From Clostridia bacterium (GTDB taxonomy: Bacteria; Bacillota; Clostridia; Christensenellales; Aristaeellaceae), in NCBI GenBank assembly GCA_009776385.1, contig WRFT01000055.1:1-9521 (forward strand): 9,521 nt of DNA, written 5' to 3'. Below are positions 1-7,050 of this stretch, one piece after another (position 1 is the first letter of the stretch; the number at the start of each line of letters is the position of its first letter). The notes under the pieces were generated by a model. It worked only from the letters and a program-made list of their open reading frames with translations. It searched no databases and had not been told where the DNA came from. Made by a program: the position numbers and the translations under genes.

Positions 1-336
1 GTATGCCTCAATGGCGGGCTTGCCGTCCAGCCCCAGGGCGTGTTCCACTTCCAGTTCAACGGGCAGGCCATGCGTATCCCAACCGGCCTTGCGCAGCACG
101 TTTTCACCCTTCATCACATGAAATCGGGGGATGATATCTTTGATGGCGCGTGTCAGCACATGGCCGATATGCGGACGGCCGTTAGCGGTCGGCGGCCCGT
201 CATAAAAGGTGAATTGTTTTTCGGCCCCGTCATGCAAGTGAAAGGAACGGTTCAGGATGTCCCGCTCCTTCCAAAAAGCGAGCACTTCTTCTTCGGTTTT
301 AACAAAATCCGGATTGGCGGATACTTTTTGGTACAT
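1..336 (-). CDS. ileS: Isoleucyl-tRNA synthetase, N-terminal part (cut by window edge)
   Basis: Cytoplasmic class I synthetase that charges tRNA-Ile with isoleucine. Translation of the minus strand from ATG at 336 gives 112 residues open to the window edge; the rest of a protein of roughly 1,000 residues lies outside. It begins MYQKVSANPDFVKTEEEVLA and has the block FYDGPPTANGRPHIGH, with the class I HIGH signature at residues 56-59, followed by RKAGWDTHGLPVELEVE. This wording (YDGPPTANG.PH, LTR, RKAGWDTHGLPVE) matches the type 2, eukaryote-like bacterial IleRS rather than the type 1 form (HDGPPYANG.IH). The start is fixed by the AAGGAGG ribosome binding site on the minus strand (343-349), seven bases from the ATG. 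A T-box leader lies immediately upstream, which independently supports a synthetase gene. Identification is firm; the type 2 assignment rests on the N-terminal motif only. Confidence 0.95.
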   Translation of the reverse strand, partial: MYQKVSANPDFVKTEEEVLAFWKERDILNRSFHLHDGAEKQFTFYDGPPTANGRPHIGHVLTRAIKDIIPRFHVMKGENVLRKAGWDTHGLPVELEVEHALGLDGKPAIEAY

Positions 337-342
337 AAGGCG

Positions 343-349
343 CCTCCTT
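343..349 (-). promoter_or_regulatory. Ribosome binding site of ileS
   Basis: AAGGAGG on the minus strand, seven bases before the ATG at 336. It lies after the T-box terminator, so it is transcribed only on read-through. It fixes the ileS start. Confidence 0.85.
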
Positions 350-364
350 AGGTTTAGTAGTCAT

Positions 365-399
365 AAAAACGCCCCGGGCAATTCCTGCCCGGGGCGTTT
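365..399 (-). terminator. Intrinsic terminator of the ileS T-box leader
   Basis: On the minus strand a 14-bp GC-rich stem (367-380 pairing with 386-399, core GCCCCGGGCA) with a 5-nt loop is followed by a run of T's. It lies between the T-box sequence and the ileS ribosome binding site, the position expected for the attenuator hairpin that forms when tRNA-Ile is charged. Confidence 0.9.
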
Positions 400-598
400 A
401 TCAACGCGGTACCACCCGGCTTGACGGCTGTCGCCGCCCACTCGTTTTGGCTCTGTATCGGGAGCACCCGCCCTTGCCGGCAAACCGCGGCGTCAGGGAC
501 GCTCCAAGGTGATACGGCGCGGATACCCCGCCGGCCTTACACCCTCGCCGGCTCGCTTGGGAAGTATCGTCCCGCGCCCGTCCTCTTCATTGCGGTAC
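365..598 (-). promoter_or_regulatory. T-box riboswitch leader of ileS
   Basis: The minus strand contains the T-box signature GGGTGGTACCGCG (405-417), just before the terminator hairpin. T-box leaders sense uncharged tRNA: the specifier loop reads the anticodon and the UGGN bulge pairs with the NCCA tail, stabilising an antiterminator. Here the variable base in UGGU is U, which suits the A discriminator base of tRNA-Ile. GGGACG and CGTCCC segments can close Stem I, and an AUC triplet followed by A (minus strand, 513 to 511) on the 3' side of that stem is my candidate isoleucine specifier. The leader starts near 598, judged from the promoter. The class is certain; the specifier position is an inference that needs folding. 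Confidence 0.9.
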
Positions 599-604
599 GG
601 GCTT

Positions 605-632
605 ATTATAGTGCAATTGTTTAAAAAGTAAA
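605..632 (-). promoter_or_regulatory. Promoter of the ileS T-box transcript
   Basis: On the minus strand a perfect -10 TATAAT (605-610) lies 16 bp after a -35-like TTTACT (627-632). Transcription would start near 598 and run through the T-box leader. The promoter is divergent from the one for the LCP-family gene, and the two share a short AT-rich spacer. Confidence 0.75.
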
Positions 633-651
633 GAGATATTCCCCCCGTTTG

Positions 652-660
652 TGGTATAAT
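652..660 (+). promoter_or_regulatory. Extended -10 promoter of the LCP-family gene
   Basis: TGG followed by TATAAT (655-660) forms an extended -10. No good -35 is seen 16-18 bp upstream, which is common for extended -10 promoters. The leader to the ATG at 690 would be only about 22 nt and contains GGGAGG at 671-676. Confidence 0.6.
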
Positions 661-689
661 ACCCGGCAACGGGAGGATGTTGAAATAAC

Positions 690-1655
690 ATGAAGGCGGG
701 ACGTTTTATCTTTATCAGCCTCATCGCGCTGGTTATCATGCTCAGCGCGCAGCCCGGCGTTTCCTATGCGTCGCAAGGCGCGCAGGCGTGGGATGCCCCT
801 GCGCTGCCCACCCTTTTCCCTGTTCCGCCCGACTCTTTAGGAGCCTTGGAGGATGTAGAAGAGGTGAGATCCTTCACGCTTCTGCTCATCGGCGTGGACA
901 GTTACTTTGATAAAATTTCCGGCCGTTCCGACAGCATGATTCTCTGCCGCTTGGACAGGAATGAAGGGAAAATAAAAATCGTTTCATTCATGCGCGATCT
1001 GTACGTCCGCATCCCGGGAAGGGGCAATAACCGCCTGAATGCCGCCTTCGTCTTCGGCGGTCAAAAATTGCTTCGGGAAACGCTGTTTAATCAGTTTGGC
1101 GTCACCGCCGACGCGTATATTGCCGTTAACTTTACCCTCATGAAGGAGATGGTCGATCAGCTCGGCGGCGTAGACATCACCATTACGAAGGCGGAAATGA
1201 CCCAGATTAACTACTGGTCACGTGTCTACTACGCGCGCAGCCGTTTAAACTCCGCTTCCTATGTGCCTTTAAACGAGTACGGCTTGGTACACCTAAGGGG
1301 TGATCAGGCGCTGGCTTTCAGCCGTATCCGTAACATCGACAGCGATTACCAGCGCACGCGCCGTCAGCGTGATGTGATAGCCGCCCTGTTTACCAAGGCT
1401 GCCGCTATGTCAAACGGGGAATTGGTAAACCTGGTCATCAACAACATTGGCCGTGTTCAAACAGATATCGCGTTGGGGCAGGCCTTGGAGCTTTTACCGC
1501 TGCTTACGGGCATGCGCCGTTGGGAAATAGAAACGCTTCGCATTCCCGCGGACAAGTGTTTCTCCTCCAGAACCATATCCGGCATGGCTGTATTGGTGCC
1601 GGACCTTAAAAAGAACCAAAACGTGCTAAAATCGTTTCTGGGGGATGCGCCCTAA
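690..1655 (+). CDS. LytR-CpsA-Psr (LCP) family wall glycopolymer ligase
   Basis: LCP enzymes act outside the membrane and move polyprenyl-phosphate-linked glycopolymers (teichoic acid, capsule) onto peptidoglycan. The 321-aa product has a hydrophobic N-terminal segment (about residues 6-20) followed by an AxA-like stretch, so it is exported or anchored, and then a single LCP domain from about residue 60. Recognisable family blocks are LLLIGVDS (64-71), GRSDSM with the conserved Asp at 81, SFMRDLYVRIPG with Arg102, NRLNAAF (114-120), LGGVDI (158-163), LRGDQALAFSRIR (202-214) and DYQRTRRQRDVI (219-230) with the lipid-phosphate-binding arginines. The length suits a minimal LCP protein. GGGAGG lies 13 nt upstream of the ATG, a long spacing, but no better start exists because the ATG at 677 runs into a stop after three codons. 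The gene stands alone and is divergent from ileS. The family is clear; which polymer it transfers cannot be told. Confidence 0.93.
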   Translation: MKAGRFIFISLIALVIMLSAQPGVSYASQGAQAWDAPALPTLFPVPPDSLGALEDVEEVRSFTLLLIGVDSYFDKISGRSDSMILCRLDRNEGKIKIVSFMRDLYVRIPGRGNNRLNAAFVFGGQKLLRETLFNQFGVTADAYIAVNFTLMKEMVDQLGGVDITITKAEMTQINYWSRVYYARSRLNSASYVPLNEYGLVHLRGDQALAFSRIRNIDSDYQRTRRQRDVIAALFTKAAAMSNGELVNLVINNIGRVQTDIALGQALELLPLLTGMRRWEIETLRIPADKCFSSRTISGMAVLVPDLKKNQNVLKSFLGDAP

Positions 1656-1694
1656 CGCGTGTGTCATCATCACTCCTTTTCCGGTTAAGAAGAA

Positions 1695-1722
1695 TTGACA
1701 AGCGTTAAAAAGACGGTATACT
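1695..1722 (+). promoter_or_regulatory. Promoter of malQ
   Basis: Perfect -35 TTGACA (1695-1700), 16-bp spacer, -10 TATACT (1717-1722). It lies in the 122-bp gap after the LCP-family gene, so malQ has its own strong sigma-A-type promoter and a leader of about 50 nt. Confidence 0.8.
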
Positions 1723-1777
1723 TTTTACGGCCGTATCATTCAAAACGTTTATAAATCCGCTCCGTGAGGTGATTTTC

Positions 1778-3253
1778 ATGCGCGCTTCAGGCATCCTGCT
1801 ACCGGTCTTTTCCCTTCCGTCACCCTATGGTATCGGCGGTTTCGGGGCCGCCGCGTATGCCTTTATCGATTTTCTGGCGCGGGCCAAGCAGCGTTACTGG
1901 CAAATGCTGCCCATGGGGCCTACCGGATACGGTGATTCGCCCTACCAAAGCTTTTCAACCTTCGCGGGCAATCCGTATTTTATCGACCTGACGGCGCTTC
2001 GGGATGAAGGCTTGTTAACGGATGAGGAATTAAACGCCGAACCTATTCCCGGAGACGCCCGCCGCGTCGAGTACGGAACGCTCTTTACGCATCGCCTGGC
2101 GCTTTTAAAAAAAGCCGGCCGCCGCTTTTTGGAAACACCGGCGTACCGGGATTTTTTGTCGGCCAACGCGGATTGGCTGGATGATTACGCGCTGTTCATG
2201 GCCATAAAAGAAGAAAACGGGCACCGGTCCTGGCAGGAATGGCCCGTACCGCTTAAAACAAGGGCTGCCGGGGCGTTAAAGGAAGCGCGGGCGCGATTGC
2301 GCGATGTCATCTATTTTCATCGTTTTGTTCAATACGCTTTTTACGCGCAGTTCGGCCGGCTAAAGGCGTATGCCGCGCAAAAAGGCATTCAATTAATTGG
2401 AGACATTCCCATCTATGTGGCGATGGACTCCGCCGATACATGGACGCGCCCCGATCTTTTCAGGCTGGACGCATCCTTAACGCCGGAATTTGTGGCGGGA
2501 TGCCCGCCGGATTATTTTAGCAGTACGGGCCAGCTATGGGGTAACCCGGTTTACCGCTGGCCCGCGCATGAACAGGAAGGCTATGCGTGGTGGATTCGCC
2601 GCGTACGCGCCGCGTTTACCCTGTATGACGCGGTGCGGATCGATCACTTTCGCGGGTTCGCCTCGTATTACGAAATACCGTACGGCCATGACACGGCGGA
2701 GTTCGGCACGTGGCGGCCGGGTCCGGGCATGAGCCTTTTTACGGCGGTCAAACAGAGCCTGGGCGACCTTCCTATTATCGCGGAAGACTTGGGGCTATTA
2801 ACGCCTGATGTGACGCAACTGCTGCGTGACACGCGCTTGCCCGGCATGAAGGTGCTGCAGTTCGCCTTCGACGGGGGCGCGGATAATTCGCATCTGCCGC
2901 ACAGGTTTATACCCAACTGCGTCGTGTATACCGGTACGCATGACAACGCTACCTCCCGAGAATGGTACGCGCGGGCCGCGAAAGACGTAAAAATCCACGC
3001 TAAACGATACCTTGCCTTTTCCGGGCGGGAAGGATGCGCCGTGGGCCTGATACGCGGCATATGGTCCAGTGTGGCGGATACCGCCATCGCGCCCCTTCAA
3101 GATTTTTTGGGTTTAGGCGCGGAAAGCCGCATGAATACACCCTCCACGCTCGGAAAAAACTGGATGTGGCGGGCCTTGGCGTCGGATTTTACGGACGAAC
3201 TGATAAAAGGGATTGCGGATATCACCGAACTCTACGAAAGAGACGGGCGCTAA
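1778..3253 (+). CDS. malQ: 4-alpha-glucanotransferase (amylomaltase, GH77)
   Basis: Cytoplasmic disproportionating enzyme that transfers alpha-1,4-glucan segments between maltodextrins or to glucose, in glycogen and maltodextrin metabolism. The 491-aa product has the GH77 hallmarks: an N-terminal SGILLPVFSLPSPYGIG block, GPTGYGDSPYQSFSTFAGNP, GDIPIYVAMDSADTW, WGNPVYRW, the nucleophile motif RIDHFRGF (Asp289), the acid/base motif IAEDLG (Glu336) and GTHDN (Asp389). Length is typical for bacterial MalQ. I chose ATG 1778 rather than the in-frame GTG at 1769: GTGAGGTGA lies at the right distance before 1778 and overlaps the GTG, and family members start just before the SGILL block. No glycogen or maltose gene adjoins it, so its pathway partners are elsewhere. 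It converges on htpG with 19 bp between stop codons and no clear terminator in the gap. Confidence 0.95.
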   Translation: MRASGILLPVFSLPSPYGIGGFGAAAYAFIDFLARAKQRYWQMLPMGPTGYGDSPYQSFSTFAGNPYFIDLTALRDEGLLTDEELNAEPIPGDARRVEYGTLFTHRLALLKKAGRRFLETPAYRDFLSANADWLDDYALFMAIKEENGHRSWQEWPVPLKTRAAGALKEARARLRDVIYFHRFVQYAFYAQFGRLKAYAAQKGIQLIGDIPIYVAMDSADTWTRPDLFRLDASLTPEFVAGCPPDYFSSTGQLWGNPVYRWPAHEQEGYAWWIRRVRAAFTLYDAVRIDHFRGFASYYEIPYGHDTAEFGTWRPGPGMSLFTAVKQSLGDLPIIAEDLGLLTPDVTQLLRDTRLPGMKVLQFAFDGGADNSHLPHRFIPNCVVYTGTHDNATSREWYARAAKDVKIHAKRYLAFSGREGCAVGLIRGIWSSVADTAIAPLQDFLGLGAESRMNTPSTLGKNWMWRALASDFTDELIKGIADITELYERDGR

Positions 3254-3272
3254 GCCAAGCCTGCGCGGTTGT

Positions 3273-5159
3273 TTAGGCGTCTTCTGCTGTTTGCGGCTCT
3301 TCTATATTGGCCATTTTGTCCACCAATAAGCGGCTGCGTTCCAAAAATCGGGTCAGTTCATCCGCTTCCAGGGGCGCCGTGGCGATTTTTGCCAAATCAT
3401 AAATTTGCTGAATAAGCATCGTGGCGGTTTCATCCTCGCCGCGCGATGCCAGCGCGCGCAGGGTGGGGCTGCGCCGGTTTAGAACGAGGGTATACTTATC
3501 CGGCATGGTAAAATCCTGCCCGTACACACGGCTGATTTCTTTGAAACGCCGTGATTGCTCATCTTCGGTGAGCATAGCGGTAACTTTTTCGTTGGATAAA
3601 GATTGAAGCTTTACTTCCAAATCCTCCATGGCCAGCGCCTTTTTAAACAACTCGGAAACGATGGCTTCATCCAAATCCATTCCGTCTTCCGATTCCTTCG
3701 TCAAGCCGCTGACATCCGCGTCCACGCGTATAAACTCATAGGACTTTTCGCCCTTGTCAAACTCCATAAAGGAAATAAAGTTCATGTCAATTAGGGTATC
3801 CAACTGCACCACGTCAATGCCCTCGGCGTTATATAAGGCCACCGAGTCCGCCTGCCGTTTCTTATCCGTGGTGTAATAAATCTTCTTTTCCGCCTTTCCC
3901 TCGTTGCGCGCCTTATACTCATCAAAAGTGTAATACGTGTCATCCGTCGCCTTCAGGATGAGGGCGGGTTTCATGCTGTCTAGGAATTTGGCGTCGCGGA
4001 TGCAGCCGTACTTAATAAAGGGGGCAATCTCATCCCAATAAGATTCATAGGCCGGCCGGTCGGACTTAAATAAATCTGTCAGCCTGTCCGAAACCTTCTT
4101 GGTAACATGAGCGGACAGTTTTTTTACATAGCCGTCATTTTGCAGGAAGGAACGGCTCACGTTCAAGGGAAGATCCGGGCAGTCGATAACGCCCTTTAAA
4201 AGGAGTAAAAACTCGGGGATAATTTCCTTGATGTTGTCGGCAACGAATACCTGCCCCGCGTACAGCTTGACCTCCCCTTCCCGCGAGCCGAAATCCTGCT
4301 TCAGCTTGGGGAAGTATAGGATGCCCTTTAGGTTAAAGGGGTAATCGACATTTAAGTGCACCCAGAAGAGGGGGTCTTCAAATACATGAAAAACTTTCTT
4401 AAAAAACTCGCGGTACTCCTCGTCCGTACAATCCTTCGGGTTCTTCAGCCATAGCGGATGGGTATCGTTTAGCTGGCGCGCCTCCGGCTCCCGTGTGCCC
4501 GTTACCTTCCCGTCCTTGTCCTTCTCCTCCACGGGCTTCTCATTTTCGTCAAACAATAAAACCGGCACGGTTAAAAAAGCGCAGTAACGGCTTAATACTT
4601 CCCTTACCCTGTAGGTATCTAAAAATTCCTTGTCTTCTTCATTAACCGTTAAGGTTACCGTGGTGCCGCGGGCGGACCGGTCCGAATCGCCCATGGTGAA
4701 GTTGAGGCCGTCCTCGCTCTCCCATGAAATGGCCGCCGAGTCTTCTATAAAACTCATCGAATCGATGCGTACCTTTGCCGATACCATAAAAGCGGAGTAA
4801 AAACCCAAGCCGAAATGGCCGATGATGCCGCTTTGATCCGGGTTTTCCGATTTATAGTTTGCTAAAAACTCCTCCGCGCCCGAAAAAGCGACGCGGTTAA
4901 TAAACTTATCAATCTCCTCGCCCGTCATGCCGACCCCGTTATCTTCAAAGGATAAGGTGCCCTTTTCCTTGTTCACGTTTACCCGCACGAAAAAGTCGTC
5001 TTGCGTATCGGGAACGGCAATCTTATACTTGGTCACCGCGTCAACGCCGTTGGATACCAATTCGCGGATGAAGATGTCCTTGTCAGAATAGAGCCAGCGT
5101 TTAATCACCGGCATGATGTTTTCCGCGTGAACGGATATACTGCCCGTCATTTGTTCCAT
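3273..5159 (-). CDS. htpG: Molecular chaperone HtpG (bacterial Hsp90)
   Basis: ATP-dependent cytoplasmic chaperone dimer that remodels client proteins together with DnaK. The 628-aa product has the GHKL ATPase domain first: ELVSNGVDAVTK (Glu33, Asn37, Asp40), DNGVGM (73-78), GHFGLGFYSAFMV (114-126) and GTTVTL (165-170). The middle domain follows, with the catalytic-loop arginine in NVSRSFLQND (Arg336, the same number as in E. coli HtpG), then a C-terminal dimerisation domain. Length matches the family (E. coli 624), so the gene is complete. The ATG at 5159 is preceded by GGAGG on the minus strand (5169-5173), nine bases away. Regulation is visible: a perfect CIRCE operator overlaps the promoter, so HrcA control is predicted. 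An ISAs1-type element has inserted directly upstream of the operator. Confidence 0.97.
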   Translation of the reverse strand: MEQMTGSISVHAENIMPVIKRWLYSDKDIFIRELVSNGVDAVTKYKIAVPDTQDDFFVRVNVNKEKGTLSFEDNGVGMTGEEIDKFINRVAFSGAEEFLANYKSENPDQSGIIGHFGLGFYSAFMVSAKVRIDSMSFIEDSAAISWESEDGLNFTMGDSDRSARGTTVTLTVNEEDKEFLDTYRVREVLSRYCAFLTVPVLLFDENEKPVEEKDKDGKVTGTREPEARQLNDTHPLWLKNPKDCTDEEYREFFKKVFHVFEDPLFWVHLNVDYPFNLKGILYFPKLKQDFGSREGEVKLYAGQVFVADNIKEIIPEFLLLLKGVIDCPDLPLNVSRSFLQNDGYVKKLSAHVTKKVSDRLTDLFKSDRPAYESYWDEIAPFIKYGCIRDAKFLDSMKPALILKATDDTYYTFDEYKARNEGKAEKKIYYTTDKKRQADSVALYNAEGIDVVQLDTLIDMNFISFMEFDKGEKSYEFIRVDADVSGLTKESEDGMDLDEAIVSELFKKALAMEDLEVKLQSLSNEKVTAMLTEDEQSRRFKEISRVYGQDFTMPDKYTLVLNRRSPTLRALASRGEDETATMLIQQIYDLAKIATAPLEADELTRFLERSRLLVDKMANIEEPQTAEDA

Positions 5160-5194
5160 GGTTCCTTTCCTCCCCCGTTATACTATGCCAACGC

Positions 5195-5223
5195 AGTCTA
5201 TCACACAAATTAGCACTCGTCAA
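5195..5223 (-). promoter_or_regulatory. htpG promoter embedded in the CIRCE operator
   Basis: On the minus strand -35 TTGACG (5218-5223), a 17-bp spacer and -10 TAGACT (5195-5200). The -35 lies in the spacer of the CIRCE palindrome and runs one base into its proximal arm; the rest of that arm lies between -35 and -10. HrcA bound there would block RNA polymerase. The predicted transcript starts near 5188, leaving a leader of about 29 nt before the ATG. Confidence 0.8.
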
Positions 5224-5236
5224 GCGCGAGTGCTAA
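5210..5236. promoter_or_regulatory. CIRCE element (HrcA operator)
   Basis: TTAGCACTC, nine bases, GAGTGCTAA: a perfect match in both 9-bp arms and in spacing to the CIRCE consensus bound by the heat-shock repressor HrcA. It lies over the htpG promoter. The last four bases (5233-5236, CTAA) also belong to the target-site duplication of the adjacent insertion sequence, so the element inserted at the operator's edge without breaking it. Confidence 0.97.
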
Positions 5237-5242
5237 CAGCGG
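5233..5242. repeat. Target-site duplication, left copy
   Basis: CTAACAGCGG, identical to 7069-7078, directly abutting the left terminal repeat. A 10-bp duplication suits ISAs1-type elements. It includes the outer CTAA of the CIRCE right arm. Confidence 0.93.
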
Positions 5243-5260
5243 CAGGGCAATCGCTTACGA
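5243..5260 (+). repeat. Left terminal inverted repeat of the IS
   Basis: CAGGGCAATCGCTTACGA. Its reverse complement matches 7051-7068 at 17 of 18 positions; the sixth base is C here and T at the other end. It sits directly inside the left target duplication. Confidence 0.93.
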
Positions 5261-5359
5261 AACGAAAGAAGGCCCAAACACAGGACAGATTAATTAAACA
5301 AGCAAAAGCAACGAAATATTCAAACAAACAATCATCTCATTAACAAGCAACAGAAAGTG

Positions 5360-5390
5360 TTCTTCCGAAAAAAGGAAGAATAGTTTTTGT
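5360..5390 (+). terminator. Intrinsic terminator near the left end of the IS
   Basis: TTCTTCC (5360-5366) pairs with GGAAGAA (5374-5380) around a GAAAAAA loop and is followed by TAGTTTTTGTTTT. It faces rightward and lies upstream of the IS promoter and genes, so it would stop transcription entering from outside the element. Insertion sequences often shield their transposase this way. Confidence 0.6.
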
Positions 5391-5426
5391 TTTCAATTTT
5401 TACATATAACATAGTGAGAATATATC

Positions 5427-5456
5427 TTGATATATAAATAGAAACTGTAATATAAT
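5427..5456 (+). promoter_or_regulatory. Internal promoter of the IS
   Basis: -35 TTGATA (5427-5432), 18-bp spacer, -10 TATAAT (5451-5456). It lies 27 bp before the start of the 64-aa gene and would transcribe that gene and the transposase together. It reads away from htpG. Confidence 0.72.
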
Positions 5457-5483
5457 GAAATACAAAGTAGTGAGAGGAGAAGC

Positions 5484-5678
5484 ATGTTTATCAAAATATT
5501 GACAAAAGAATACAAAGGTAAAAAGCACTATTACGCCAGCCTTGTCGAGAATAAACGCGTTCACGGAAGCGTCATACAAACCGTTAAAGTTAATCTCGGA
5601 CCGGTAACAGAAGAACAAATCCCATTTTTAAAGGCGGCATACTCCAAAAAGAAACCACGGTTAGTTTACGATGATTAA
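5484..5678 (+). CDS. 64-aa protein inside the IS, like the N-terminus of an IS1634-type transposase
   Basis: Small basic protein beginning MFIKILTKEYKGKKHYYASL, then LVENKRVHG and VKVNLGPVTEEQ, ending KKKPRLVYDD. The pattern of a short strand, KG.K.YY..LVE..RV.G, then NLG resembles the beta-rich N-terminal region that precedes the DDE domain in IS1634-type transposases; this is recognition by eye. It has a promoter and GAGGAG four bases from the ATG, stops naturally, and is followed 41 bp later by the ISAs1 transposase in the same direction. It lies within the terminal repeats, so it travels with the element. It may be a captured fragment of another transposase, or a small DNA-binding partner or regulator. 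No catalytic residues are expected or seen. That it is a gene is likely; its role is unknown. Confidence 0.65.
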   Translation: MFIKILTKEYKGKKHYYASLVENKRVHGSVIQTVKVNLGPVTEEQIPFLKAAYSKKKPRLVYDD

Positions 5679-5719
5679 AGGTTAAGTGATGAGAAAAAAC
5701 AGATAGGAGCCAGAATAAA

Positions 5720-6826
5720 ATGAATGGCACTTTAATGGAAATCTTTAGGGATATACCGGATCCAAGAAGCGGGAATGGAATAAGGCATAGGTTAGATGAA
5801 GTATTGGTCATCGCGATTCTTGCCATAATATGTGATTTTTCAAAGTTCACCGAGATGGAATTATTTGGGCAGGAACACGAAGAATGGCTGCGGACTTTTT
5901 TGTCGTTAGAGAACGGGATACCGTCCCATGATACATTTGGTGATGTCTTTGCCGCCCTATCACCCAAGGCGATACAATCACGGTTCATCGAATGGGTCGA
6001 GACGATACGAGAAAAAATCAATGGAGATATAGTTTCCATTGATGGCAAAACAATAAGAAGAAGTAAGGATATAGCCAATAACAAGCGGGCGATACATGTC
6101 GTAAGCGCATGGTCTGCCGCTAACGGAATCGTATTGGGCGAACTGGCGACTGAAGAGAAGTCGAATGAAATAACAGCGATTCCTGAGCTCTTGAAGATGC
6201 TGGAACTTAAAGGTTGCATAGTGACTATAGACGCAATAGGTACTCAGGTTGAAATAGCTAAAACCATCATTAACAGCGGCGCCGACTATGTTTTGGCAGT
6301 TAAGGAAAACCAGTCCGAGCTCCTTCAAGATATCAGACTCTTCTATTCTTCCGAAAGCGCTTTGTGTGACTATGCTGAAACTAATGAAAAATCCCATGGC
6401 AGATATGAAAAGCGGGAGTCTTGGATCTCAACAGACATCGATTGGCTGTACAACAAGGACAAATGGGCCGGTATTACAGGTATTGGCATGATCCGGTCTA
6501 AAAGGCAGCAGGTCGGAAGCGATGTGGTGGAAAACTCCGTGAGGTATTTCATTTTTAGCAAAGATATGACTGCAATGGAATTGCTCACAGCTAACAGGGC
6601 ACACTGGGGTATCGAGAACAGTCTTCACTGGGTTCTGGATATGGATTTCCGTGAGGACGAAAGCCGGATGAGGCTTGGTAACTGCGCAACCAATATAAAT
6701 GTTTTCCGCCATTTGGCGCTTAACCTGATAAAAAACGAAACATCCACCAAGCTTAGTGTCAACATGAAGCGTAAACGCTGTATGATATCGCTTGATTATC
6801 TCCTCAAGGTTATAGGCGTTTCATAA
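5720..6826 (+). CDS. ISAs1-family DDE transposase
   Basis: Catalyses excision and insertion of the surrounding element. The 368-aa product has the N-terminal region of the ISAs1/H-repeat group (IFRDIPDPR, residues 8-16; IPSHDTFGDVF, 67-77) and a complete DDE core: Asp108 in SIDGKTIRRS, Asp171 in VTIDAIGTQ, and Glu299 in RAHWGIENSLHWVLDMDFRED, the group's most typical block. HGRYEKRE (226-233) fits the Y-R-E signature of the IS4 superfamily. Length is normal and no frameshift is seen, so it appears functional. AGGAG (5705-5709) lies ten bases before the ATG. It is the second gene after the 64-aa frame and probably shares its transcript. Confidence 0.95.
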   Translation: MNGTLMEIFRDIPDPRSGNGIRHRLDEVLVIAILAIICDFSKFTEMELFGQEHEEWLRTFLSLENGIPSHDTFGDVFAALSPKAIQSRFIEWVETIREKINGDIVSIDGKTIRRSKDIANNKRAIHVVSAWSAANGIVLGELATEEKSNEITAIPELLKMLELKGCIVTIDAIGTQVEIAKTIINSGADYVLAVKENQSELLQDIRLFYSSESALCDYAETNEKSHGRYEKRESWISTDIDWLYNKDKWAGITGIGMIRSKRQQVGSDVVENSVRYFIFSKDMTAMELLTANRAHWGIENSLHWVLDMDFREDESRMRLGNCATNINVFRHLALNLIKNETSTKLSVNMKRKRCMISLDYLLKVIGVS

Positions 6827-6836
6827 CTCTTTTTTT
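6809..6836 (+). terminator. Weak intrinsic terminator after the transposase
   Basis: GTTAT (6809-6813) can pair with ATAAC (6823-6827), overlapping the transposase stop codon, and is followed by TCTTTTTTT. The stem is short and AT-rich. A further GTTAT (6837-6841) could pair alternatively with the same ATAAC. The T run is convincing; the stem is marginal. Confidence 0.4.
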
Positions 6837-7050
6837 GTTATAAATGTTGCCTAGAATGAGTAATTAATACACTCAAAATCTATTAAATATGAATTCGTTT
6901 AATTATATAGGTCCTTATTTCGCCGATAGACGGGGATTTAATGGCTTCCCATGCTGACTCCGTAGGGCAATGTGTTGCTATGATCGTTTCTTTCTCTGTC
7001 TCCGCTATTTCTTCCTCGCTTCTTATCCTCTTGAGCGAGGTCGTAAACGG
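6837..7050. other. Right non-coding segment of the IS
   Basis: About 215 bp between the transposase terminator and the right terminal repeat. No reading frame here has both a start codon and a ribosome binding site. It contains a hairpin, CCTCGCT (7014-7020) with AGCGAGG (7034-7040), and a second TCGTAA at 7041-7046 ten bases before the one in the terminal repeat. On the minus strand a 61-codon open frame without a usual start codon runs from 7068 to 6883. This segment and a similar length on the left make the element longer than usual. Confidence 0.6.

Noticed and set aside
40..351. Rightward open frame of 103 codons
   Set aside because: It is antisense to ileS, whose HIGH motif, ribosome binding site and T-box leader are on the other strand.
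421..624. Rightward open frame of 67 codons
   Set aside because: It lies across the T-box leader and its promoter on the opposite strand and has no ribosome binding site.
1769..1777. GTG start for malQ, three codons upstream
   Set aside because: The GTG lies inside the GTGAGGTGA ribosome binding site that serves the ATG at 1778.
1942..3276. Several open frames on both strands within malQ
   Set aside because: All overlap a GH77 gene with every catalytic residue in place; none has protein-like sequence or a start signal of its own.
5001..5343. Rightward open frames over the htpG start, CIRCE and the IS left end
   Set aside because: They run antisense to htpG and across the CIRCE operator and IS boundary, with no supporting start signals.
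5590..6712. Leftward open frames across the transposase
   Set aside because: They are antisense shadows of a complete DDE transposase.
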